Source: Otis tarda
Lineage: Eukaryota; Chordata; Aves; Otidiformes; Otididae
Direction of reading: 5' to 3'
NCBI GenBank assembly: GCA_026413225.1
Contig: CM048553.1
Span: 141,368,690-141,432,689 of the forward strand
Length of the DNA stretch: 64,000 bases
Shown here one piece after another: positions 11,195 through 22,300 of this stretch. The notes under the pieces are model-generated. The model was not told where the DNA came from. It did no database searches and saw only the letters and a program-made list of their open reading frames with translations. Every line of letters begins with the position of its first letter. Position 1 is the stretch's first letter. The position numbers and the translations under genes are program-made.

Positions 11195-13220
11195 GGTGAC
11201 CTCCTCTGCAACAAAGTGGAGAGAAGCTGTCCCATCACGAGCAGTGGTGGTCTTTTGTAGATACCTTACCTCACCAGCAGAGTGATCAGATCACTGCAGA
11301 GCATGGCTGAGGAGAACCACCAGAGAGTTGTGATGGAAGAAGCGGGAACCACTCAAAGGCAGTGGGAACACTTGAGCTATTGGAAGGGAAGGGGCAGGGC
11401 AGGCAAATTTCCAGTGGTGTTGAAGAGCAGGCTGCAACTGAAGCTGGTGGGAGAGACCTCTCAAACTGCTCAAGACTTCTACTTTCTCATTGTGTTAGCT
11501 CATACCACAGCCTGATGCCTGGCAGGAATGCAGCTCTCAGGTTTTGAATAACAGGGTTGACCAGAGACTGCTGGGCTGGTCTGCAGCAAGGACTGCAGCT
11601 ACCTAGTAGGCCCTCTTTGAGCACCGGGCCCAACAGGAGGTTTCTCAGCTGCAGAGCAGGACCAAAGCCCCTGCATGAGGACACCCCACGCTGATACATC
11701 TGCATGTGAAGTAGAGCTGCAGTACAAAAAGGCATAAATGTATGAAATATAGTAACGCCTGTAGAGGTGTTTAAGGTCCAAGGTGACTGAATGACTTTAA
11801 CTGCAACTAGAGGAGGTGATAAGAGGGCACAAAGAGAACATGAGGGAAGACCATGTAACACTGCAGTTTTCTCTGAAGCCATATACAGAAAATGCTGCCA
11901 CAGGAAGAATATGTTTAGAAGGATTAGCAAGGGCAGGACACCAACTTGCTTAAAATAGCAGTGCTGAAGTACAGAATTACAAGAGGAAGGAGGAGCAGAG
12001 AAGGAAGGGGAGCAATAGTCCAAGTTCTGTTATTTTTTTAAGTCCATCTAATTTCAGCATAGGCTTAAAAAAAACAGAACAAAACCTCCAGGGGGTTCTT
12101 CCATCTAGGAAGTCAAGCTTTGAAGCAAACCCTATTTTTTTTTTATTTAGCAGATCTCTTTGTTGTCCTACTTCTTTCTCCCATTCTAATGTTTAATTGG
12201 CTTCAGCAGAGATGATCTATTGCTAGTTCTGTGTCAGGCCCTTGCCAGTAACTCCATGGGATCTGAGCTTCCTCCAGTTATCTCATTCTCCCATTGAAAA
12301 TATTTTAACTGGAAAGCTTAGATAATGGCATTTCAGAGACTACCATTTTGCAACAAAATTCCATCTGGTCAACATTAGGTCTACTAACCATGGTTGGAGT
12401 GAAAAATAGTCTTGCCTTCAGGTTGAGGCTGTACACCTTCAGTTAAACATGATTGGGAGTGAGATAACTTGCTACTGATGACCATCAGCACTGACAGCAG
12501 GAAAACTAGCTTTTAAGAATCCAAATTTCAAAGAAAACTTGTTGGCAGTCTGGTACTCACTTTCTGTTTCTTGGGAAGATTTGAGTGTTTCTCCAAAATC
12601 ACACTACTCTTTGGAGAAATTATGGATTTTCTGGAGTTTCCAGGATTTGGGAAGGACATCGACGAAGCACCTGTATACGGAAAGAAAATTAAAGTTATGG
12701 GAAACGGAATGGTTTTAATATCACATAAAGCTATTGCTAGCCCTCCTGCTAAATGGAGTTATTTAATGAACAAACAGGTAATAATATCCTTAGGGAAGAC
12801 CTAAGAGGATATATCCAGCTGACACAAGGATGAGGCAATGCCTCTTACATCCCCCAAAAGCATACTGACACACTGGTGAGAAAAAAGTTTCGTCTCTCTG
12901 GTTGTGTGTAAGTTGATGAAGCACAAGAAGGAGGTGAAATATGTATGTCAACCAAATAGGATTGCCATGCCACTGCAGAATTAAGAAATGGCCATATTCC
13001 TCTCTGCAGTAGGACCTGTGCAGTGAAGACAATGCTGATACCCTACAACTTGCGCTTTCCCTTTCTTAGAAAACGTATCTGTTACAAGTATAGTGCAGAG
13101 CGCAACGCCTCTGCAGATAGTGGTTTATGTACACAGCTCCAAAGGAGAGCAAACAAAGTCATTATACTGAGAGAATTTCACCTAAGCTATAAGCTTGTCC
13201 TCCTAAACTACAGAGCTTGA
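11195..13220. other. 3' flank / probable RGS22 3' UTR region
   Basis: No gene recognised. The right end (about 12100-13220) is where the minus-strand RGS22 3' UTR should lie. A minus-strand open frame of 178 codons at 11487-12023 is Cys/Leu/Ser-rich, without recognised motifs, and is not called. Confidence 0.5.
12762..12767 (-). promoter_or_regulatory. candidate poly(A) signal for RGS22
   Basis: ATTAAA on the minus strand about 455 nt downstream of the stop codon. Further candidates are ATTAAA at 12192-12197 and AATAAA at 12142-12147. None can be preferred without transcript data. Confidence 0.3.
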
Positions 13221-13331
13221 TTAACAACCTGTAAGAAATGATGATGAGTTTTTCTCCAGATCTTCTTGCCTTTTAAGGAGTATTCTCTCCTGCTCCAAGG
13301 CTTCTATGTATTTGGAATAGGACCAGGAAGC
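13221..13331 (-). CDS. RGS22: RGS22 window exon 21, terminal coding exon (111 bp with stop)
   Basis: Acceptor TTCTTGCAG. Reads [20 protein letters not shown], then [16 protein letters not shown] and TAA (13223-13221). The [15 protein letters not shown] block is strongly conserved. The mammalian protein, as I remember it, goes on for about 25 more residues with a Ser/Lys-rich tail, so the bird protein is either shorter or uses a weak donor in CTTACAG|GTTGTT to reach another 3' exon that I could not find. Confidence 0.88.
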   Translation of the reverse strand, partial: ASWSYSKYIEALEQERILLKRQEDLEKNSSSFLTGC

Positions 13332-16300
13332 CTGCAAGAACCATTAAAAATCATTAGCCTCCTGACCATGTCACTGGTAGTTCCTTGTCCTTTTTAACAG
13401 TGAGACAAAAAAAAAAACCAACTTGTGTTATATCCCTGTTATTGAATAATCACAATTATCAAGAAGGTAAGTTTCGTAATCACAATACTGGAACCATGGG
13501 AAAAATTGTATTGCTGCAAATAAGCAATTTCAAAATACCATGAAATGCATTTAATCAAGTTTGACAGATATGTTTACATTCATTTATTCTCCATCCCTGG
13601 TCTGAGTCCTATTCTCTCTCCTTTTGTCTTCAAAACCTAAATACAGTAGACTTCCCCCCTTCCAAATGTTTGTGCTATTGAGGACTTGATTTCACCTCCC
13701 TGCCACATCCTTCCAGTGTGTCCTTTCTCAAAGCATTGAAGGTCTCATTAGCCTCAGAGTTCTTTCTGCCTTCCCTCTTCAGTAGAATGCTGCTACCACT
13801 AGAGGCAGACCAACGGGAGATGCCATCCTTCCCTTTTCTAAGGAACAAATATTGCTCTTTACATTGCAACAACCACAGTTCAGGTTCCGTGTAAATTTTA
13901 GGTCACTCTTCCAAATCGGTATAAGAACTGTACTTTTATTTGGCTTTTTTTTTTCCCTTACATCCTGAAAAGTTTGGGTCAATTTGTCGTTTCATGACTC
14001 AGTAAGAAGAACTTCTGGCATCTTCCTATAGCAGAAAGGGGCTTGGAGAAGAAACTGCTCTATAAAAAATAATTGCTCTTTCTGCAATTACTTGCCTCTT
14101 GAGGGCTTAGGCATATGATATTCATATATCAGCTCACTCAACTGACTTTTTTTTTTTTTAATAGGTATGAGCAAATGTTTAAAGGTCCATTAAAGGGATA
14201 AGAGTGTGTGCTTAACTATGCAGTCTGCACTGTGGCTTAATACTTTAAGGGTATTCCAGAGTGCCTGTTTCTATATTCTGCTCATCACTAACGTAATGCC
14301 ATGGGAGCAGCTCTACAGAATGTAAGCAGTGGCCAGAGTGTGATTTACTTCTGCATCGCATGACATAGCGATGCACAGATTCCCCATTATGTTTTCAGCT
14401 ATGAATGATCCCTTGATATTCCCAAGGTGGCGTGTCTATTCTTCCTGTTTCTCCCGTAAAATGACTGTTACCTTTTCACTACAGATTTGATGTGTCATGA
14501 GAGTTGTTCTGGAAGAGCTATTTTCTGTCAGATTTTCTCTCCAAATACTTAGATTTCCTAAATGATTTCAGCTTCAGTTTTTGACACATGAGCAGAACAG
14601 GGTTCAAGCCTAAACTACATTATTTCAGGATATGAATTTAATAAGTAATGAAAAGTTTCCTATTGAAGAATTGAACTTCCTTTTCTTCAATTTATCTTTA
14701 AATAAAGATTCTTTTTAAATCTACACACCAAAAGGGCTTAATATGTTGTTAGATATTAATACTACTCAGAATCTAAATCTTAAAAGAATTAACAAATAAA
14801 GAAAAAACATCACCTGTAAGATAGGTAAACATATAACAGTGAAGTTAATTATAGAAGAATTAACAGTTATTGGAAGAATCATGTGACAGTAGTATTCAAA
14901 ACCAAAGTCCACCATCTCATTCTCCCAACATCATTTTATCTCTCTTGAATGATGATATCTGTAGCAACATGTTTATTATTCACCTGCCACCCATATCCAT
15001 CTGAAAATGATGCTGGTCCTCCTCTCTTCATACCAGTCTCATCTAGCAAAGCACTGCTTGACAGACCGATGAGTGTTGTCCCCACTTCTTTACCCTGCCA
15101 ATAACAAGAACTCATAATTAGATGTAAACTATAGTTACCGAGCTAATGCAAAAAGCAAAGTCTGAGGAAGCAACAATTGTAATTGGAAACGAGATTATAT
15201 CATATGCGGTAATGTTTTGTAATGCCTACTTTCATAATTCATCATGTTCGGCATAATTAAAACTAGCAGAAGATACAGCTTTTTAAAAGCATTTCTTTGT
15301 CCTAATCAAAGTTTCCTGACTGCTACACTCCTGCCAACTATCTTCCTTTCAGATTCAATGTCTGCAGCAAAATAAAACTAAGTGAGAGGGCAGGTCTGCA
15401 ACAGAACGTGTTTTAAGGACAGAGAGGCCATTGTGATCCTCTAATTTGTCCTCACGTATAAATGTAGAAAATAGGATTTCTCATTATTAATTCCAGCTTG
15501 GCCCAGTAGCTGTGAATGAACTACAGCATACATGTTAGGAAAACACACAATCTCATTTAAAACATTTACAGTGAAAGACAAAGCATTGTAAACCTTGGCA
15601 AACTGCTCTGGTGATTAACTATTTGTTATTTTCATGTTGGTTTAATGTTTTACTAAGGCTGCACCTTTGCGCATTCTGTCTGGTGATCCCAAAACTCTTT
15701 CTGAACATTAATCAATGTTCATATTTAACCTCACATAATTAACCCCACAACATCCCCATTAGGCACGTAATAAAACCTTGCCATGTTGCAAATGAGAAAT
15801 TGTGGAAAAAAGATAAGTCAAATGGCCTCCCAAAGTCACTCAGAAAGCCCCTGAAAGATAGGAAAAGGATCAGAATCTCCTACTTCCTTGCTCTCAAGGT
15901 GTGTTTTCCTTCCTCATCATCCCCACTGTTCTATAAGGGTGACTTTCGGGTATAGAACTACCCAGGCCGTGTGGTGTTTATCTTCTCTCCAGAACGCTTA
16001 CTAACTTCTGTGGCACACTCACCTTCTGGAACAGGGATGCCAGAGCAAATACAGAAATAGTGTATATACAAATATACTAGAGTTTATGGTTGCTAGCTTT
16101 CTCAATAAGAATGGTGAATTAAATGAGGCCTTTAATAATGTCTTGTCATATAAATTAGTGTAGCCAGTTCGTAAGATTCCTATGCACAAAGCTCACCCAG
16201 CATAAGATATTTAAAAGCACAACTGTATTTATTGCTCTATTATAGCCTTGCAAAAGCAGTTACTAGCATAAGCAGTTACAGTTCCTAGCATAAGCAGTTA

Positions 16301-19300
16301 CCAGCATAACCCTTTGTGAGAGCCTTACCACCCGGACTAAGCTAGAGGCACCGCTGAACAGGAGGATGATGATCAGTGGGATGATGATCAGAGCAGAGAA
16401 GGGAGGTAGGATGATGATCAGAGCAGAGAAGGGAGGTAGGATGATGATCAGTGGGATGATGATCAGAGCAGAGAAGGGAGGTAGGCGCAGCACCTTCAGG
16501 GCGTCCCCTGCTGTTCGTAGAGTGTGCTCTGGGTCCTTTCTCTCTCCTCCGCTCCGAGCCGCCTCTGTTTATACCCTCAGCAGATTCAGTGGCAGAGTAC
16601 TGAACAGGTGTTGATGCACGCATGGCCAGCGCATGCAGCAAGGCCTGCCAAGTACGTGCCCTGCTGGCTAACAGCGGTTGCCGGGTAGCAGCAACATCCT
16701 GCTCAACAACAACCCTCCTAGCTCCCCTCTCTGCGATAACAGCCCTCCTAGCTCCCCTCTCCAAGGTCGCGTTCTCACAGCTGTGTGCACCTTGTAATTT
16801 CCCACAGTGGCCCATCATGGACCATCACTGAAATCCTTCACACATGCGACCGCATGGTCTGTAGTTGGGACACTGTGGTATTCCACACCCATACTCTCTT
16901 AAGCTTGTCATTTCCCACAGTGGCCCTACATGGACCATCACTGAAATCTCTCACACAATTAGGCAGTGTTGTGGCAATGTCATATCCCATGACATTACAC
17001 CACTTACTGAAAAATAAGCTTACTGCTAAGAAGCTTAAAGAGAGATGAGGAAAACATGGAAAAGGAAAACTAATGCTTATGGTTTAAACTTTCTCTGCTA
17101 AAGGCATCGAAAGAGTAAATACAAATTTACAGTTTAAGTTAAAACTATTTTGTACACTTGAAAGCAAAAAAAAATTCCAAATCTATTTTGGAGGTAAAAC
17201 ACAATTGTGTATACAACAAATTAAAAATACTGGCATCAAGGCAGTCTGCAAAAAGTGACTAATGATATTCTTTTTAAAATAGATCGCATGTGCAACTAGT
17301 AGTTAACAAAGGAACAGATCCACAGACAAGCCCATATAGCTGTGCCACACTAAGGGCAAATATGTGAAAGCTGAGAAGCAAACCATGCTCTCTCCCAAGG
17401 CAATATCTTTTAAAACAACAATTTTGGCTCAATACTGAAGCAATCACATTATGCTGAATGTTCGAGCTTACTTCACCCCGTACCTACCCATCCCTGCCTT
17501 CCAGACACTAAGCTTAAAAGAGGTCTCTGCATTCTACAGTGCTTTCATGGTGTCCCTCGCTGCCAGCCACTCCCATCCTGCACAGAGCCCGTTGCCAGGA
17601 CGCCTTCAATAAGATTTGCCCAATAAATAACAAATAGGCACATGAACAAATATGGAGATAGTCAAATAATACCAAGTCATACATCGTTGTCCAGTGAAAG
17701 CCTTGTCTGCCCATTTTTTTCCATGATACTACATAAAAGTCCAACCCTTATCCAGTCAGGACAGAAAGTGAGGTGAGCCCTGGCAGATAGGGCACCCCAG
17801 GGAGAAATTCGTGAGAAGGGAGAAAGTAAAATTCCTCCCCCAAGACCATCATTGTTCCATTTGACATAAATCCAAAACAGCAACTGTTTTGTAGGGTGGG
17901 GGAGAAATATATATATATATAAGAAAAAATATCATTTCTAACCCTTGCCAGAGCTTTCCTCTCCTTCAACACGAGCATGGTGGGGCAGAGGAGCATAGAC
18001 ATTATTTTAAAAGCCAAGAAATCGTCACCTTCTACAGGCTGCCAAGTGAACCTGCTATTGCTTACGTTGGATGAACCTTATCAGTATCCTTCAGGGATAC
18101 TGAGCAATTTGAACAGTTACGTTGTCACGGAGGGGACAGAAATCTCAGGCAAGAGAACAGGGAATGGCAAATTCTTTAAAAAACAATAGAGGGGGAAAAG
18201 AGTTTAAAAAACTTACCTGTTTCACCTATTCTTTCAAAAGGTTTTTAAAAGTAACTGGTTTACTGATTTTTTTTTTTTTAGAAGAATAGTCTGCAAACTG
18301 TTTACTGAACTGCATTCTCTGCCTGTCACTTTCTAAAATTTCTAACCCTATTTCCCAGCTTAGAAGAGTAATTCACCTTTCCCATTTGTTCCCCATAAAA
18401 GCTAAGCTTTTTGCCCTCCTGGCCAAGATTTGCTCTTTACTTCCTTGATCTTAATCAGAAATCTTACAGACAGGCAACAAACAGATGGAAAAAATAAGTC
18501 TGTGAGAACGCAAAAGTGCATTGCTTTGAAATATTGCATTCTTGCACTGTAAGTATTGCCAATGGCCTTGCCAGACATATCTGTATGGAGGCAATGTGCT
18601 TTGGAGAAAGGAACATGAGTTCTTGGATTTTAGACTTCACTTGACATTGGTGTGCAGCCTTGAGTAATGCTTCACTGGTCCTCAGTTTTCATGTATCTAA
18701 AAGAGGATGACAACGCACGCATGTTCTTATGGGCATATATGTCTTTATCTGTCCAGGTACTCATGTGGTTCTCATCATGAGTAATATCTCAACACGTGTA
18801 CAAGGTATTTAAAATATGTAAAGGTCTTTTAATGCTACTTATGATAGTTTGTGAATCCAATAATTTCTCTGCCCTTAAAGGAGTGTTCTCTCCTCAAAGC
18901 TGGTCAAACAATTACATTTCATAAAAAATAAACTTTTGCAAAGCCTATGATCAATAGAAAAAAAAATCCATTATATTTTAATAAAAAAAATCCAAGAAAA
19001 ACAATTTTACAAGCAAGCATTCCGCTCTAGAGGTCACAGTTCTTTTAATGCATTGAAACTGTCTGGAAACTCATTGTGAACAGTCTAACAATTTCACTGT
19101 CAAAGCTGAGAAATATTCAAGAATAGACAAAGACTACACAAAGCAATTAGCACATAAATATTTTTTTAAATAATTGTGGACTTTTCAAATGATCCTTCTG
19201 AAAAATAGATATTAAATCTGGTTTTGTTTTGCTTTGTTTTGCTTTCAATAGTGACCGAGGACTGTAAATTCTAAAATAAGACAGTGCACTCTGAAAGTGC

Positions 19301-22300
19301 AGAAAGTCTGCAGTTACCCATTGTACACATGGACCATAAATAGATGATTTTTTTTTTTAATTCAGCCCTCTTTTTCACTCTTTTCTTGGCACAAAAGATG
19401 ACTAAAATACATTTTCCCCTCCGCTTAGTGAAAGGAGTATTCCACTGACTCATCTGCTTCAAGTTAAACGTATGTATATGCCTTGGCAGGATTGGGAACT
19501 AATTGCCCTAGGACCGCGTCACATGGAAAGCTTGAATTCTAACAAAAATATTTCAGTAGCTTTGGATCAGGCTGAGAAAGGGATATTTGAATTCATGTAT
19601 GTTTGCTCATGAAGGAGTTTTTATGCAGTTCGTCAGCTATCACCTGAAACTTTGCAAGCCTTACCTCTGCTGTTTTGCCTTCTTTCTTTAGCATCTTTTT
19701 TCTCTTTTGTCTCTCCAAGGCAAGTAGAATTTTGTCACTAGCCAAATTGCTTCGAAACTTACAAAATTTTGGCCAAAATTTAAACAGAAGAGCAAAAATA
19801 GTCATCTGTGCAGAAAGAAAAGAAAGTAAGTCTTGGCCATATTAAGAAAACAGAGTTTACTGTAAAATAAAATGCAGTTTATCATGAGAATGAAATAACT
19901 GTTTCTTTTTGAATATACAGCCTTGTTCCTCCCACGTACTGTGTCCTGACATTTTAGCCCAGCTTTGCTCGGCACATGCTTTTCATCAGTGTGTTTATTA
20001 CTGGTGAGAAATCTTCCTAAAACACAGTTAAAAGGCACTTTCTTTTTTTATATTTCCCTAAACAATTGTTTGCATTAATGAAAACATCCATCACTTTTTA
20101 CAAGTGTTCCTGATAAAATATACACCAGTAGAATTGCTTGTGCACCACTGTTCTGCTCAAGTATTTCAAATATTCAGTTCATTAGGGAGAGGGCTTTTTT
20201 TCCCTCCTTAAGAGAAAGGAAATACTTTTTTTGCCTCTGGAAAGGCTCTTAAACCACATTACAGATCTATGAGCAAATCTTGGATAATTTTTAAATGATA
20301 TAATCTCTCATAGGGTCTTTTTTGAACTAGAATAAGAAAAACAATTTTAGAAAAGCAAACAGAGGGGCTCAGTGAATTCTCTTGCTGCACGTACTAAGGC
20401 TCAGATTTTTCAATTTGTTTAGATGTTTAATTCTCATTGAGAAACTTGATTTCAAAGAAGCTGTGCATGCTCAGCACCTCACTGCTTCTGGCTCAACAGA
20501 CTTGAAAGTGACACGTGAGTCACTGTCATGTTCCAGTCATGGCTTTTTGGCCAAGTTCTTCCTTTGGTTTTGCGCTACATTTCTGGAGTTCACTTGCTTT
20601 TACACAGGCTGAAATGAGACGATTTCTTCCTCTTAGGACCTATATGAACCCTTTTCTCTGACAAACCATTCATCTTTTGTGATGCAAACACTTTACGAAC
20701 TCACAGTTAATGTTTAAAGGTGGTGGTGGCAATTTTATAGGAAAAGACAAGGAACTAGCTTTCTTGGGTTTATAAGATAAGTCAGAGAAGACAGTAACCA
20801 GGAATAGGAAGATAGTAAGTCTGTAGCAAAGGTTCACAAAAGGCTGTTCAGTCTGATTAGTACAAAGATCAGAGAGAAAATAATCTACAGCCATTTAATA
20901 CAGACTTTCTGTAATAGAGAAGGGAAAGGGATTCAGTAAGTTAGGCTGTCTTTGTGCTTTACTCACATCTGCATTTTTTTCTCATAAACTACAAAAACTA
21001 CAAACTTTCTAACTACAAATTACATCTCTGACATTAACCAAATGGTAAAGCAAAAGCAATTAAAAACATTCAGAATTCATTTCTACTGCCAGAATTCCCA
21101 ACATAGACCTGGATAACACCTTTCCAGGATCAGCTAGCTGTCAGAGATTGTCCAGTTTATTGAGCATTAAATATCTGAAGGCTCTCTGTCATCTCACCAT
21201 ACACCTTCATTGAAATGCATGTCTATAGTGTTCTCCTTCATGCCCAAGCTTATGTATGGAGTCCAAATTGTCACATAAGCAACAAAGACTATCCTCTAGC
21301 CAGATCTGTTACAGAGATTCTCCCAGCTTCTTACCTGTGCTTCTCGAAAAATGTAAGGTCCTAGTTCTTTCCTGCGCTCCAAAATCTTCTTTGCTTGCTC
21401 AGCTGGGATGTCAATCTGCAAAGCTGGGGGCACAGTGGAATTAATAAAGCAGTCGATAATAGCTGTGATCTTTTTCTGGACTGTCGCATCATCACAATGA
21501 GAATGGCACAAGTCCTGAAAGATGCAAAACAGTATTTTGAGTCAATGGAGAGAGAGATGCGAGACCCTTTACAGGGGCCCAGTGATCAAAGAGTAACAGT
21601 CATACAAAAATAATTAGACAATAGATTTCTTCAGTATGTAGGACAAAATTCTTATAGCAAATGTGCATGTCAAAGACATAGTTAAGAAATGAGTGGGACT
21701 TCTGGTTTGCAAATGCAGATATACAGCAATCGTTGCTTTTAGGTGTTATTTTCTGCCTGCGCATTCTGATGGAACAGGATAGTTTTTATTCTTGCATTCA
21801 GTCTAAGTACATTACTGGCAAATAGGCATTTCTGAAAAGAGAAACACACCTACAGGTGTGAAATGCACTGATTTTCAGAATGAGCCTGCTATGACTAGTG
21901 TAGTCATGGTAATTAAAAGACAGAGAAATGCTCTAAACACTCCAAGAAAAGAGGGGAATTATTTAGAGGGTACAAGGTATTATAACCAGGAATGTTGGCA
22001 CAAGAGGGGACAATTCCAGCTACCAGTACAATCTTCCATTCATTGATATCTTCTAGTTTCCACATTCATTGAAATTTTCTAGTTTCCCAGAACCTCAATC
22101 TTTGAAATAACTCTGTGCAGAACAGAATATAAAACAAACTTGATCTTACAAGGATGAGATCTCAAAGAAACACTGGGGGTTTTCTACTTTTTTTTTATTG
22201 TGATCCTATTGTTCTTGTAAAACCTGTTATTACTGCGTTTTCACACTCTGACAATGCTACCATTGGACTTTGACAGGAAGGAAAGATAATTCAAAGAACT

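Larger units (their letters stand above)
16159..16957 (-). mobile_element. solo LTR of an endogenous retrovirus, sense to RGS22
   Basis: 799-bp element bounded by TG...CA ends (plus strand TGTAGCCAG ... CTCACACA) and flanked by the 5-bp duplication ATTAG (16154-16158 and 16958-16962). Read on the minus strand it has the order of an LTR: TATAAA (16573-16568) just upstream of a GC-rich purine-rich leader, then AATAAA within GCAATAAATACA (16233-16228) and about 70 bp of U5-like sequence to the end. No internal retroviral genes adjoin it, so it is a solo LTR. It carries two sets of internal tandem repeats. The family name is unknown to me. Confidence 0.85.
15095..19664 (-). other. RGS22 intron (exons 19-20) with solo LTR
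   Basis: 4570-bp GT-AG intron. Contains the solo LTR at 16159-16957; the rest is unique, AT-rich, with a short (AT)n at about 17908-17922. No coding sequence recognised. Confidence 0.75.

Noticed and set aside
11487-12023. 178-codon minus-strand open frame beyond the RGS22 stop
   Set aside because: Cys/Leu/Ser-rich without recognised domain or splice context; likely chance in less AT-rich DNA.
16342-16818. 158-codon minus-strand open frame
   Set aside because: Lies within the solo LTR and owes its length to the minisatellite (repeated CSDHHPT).
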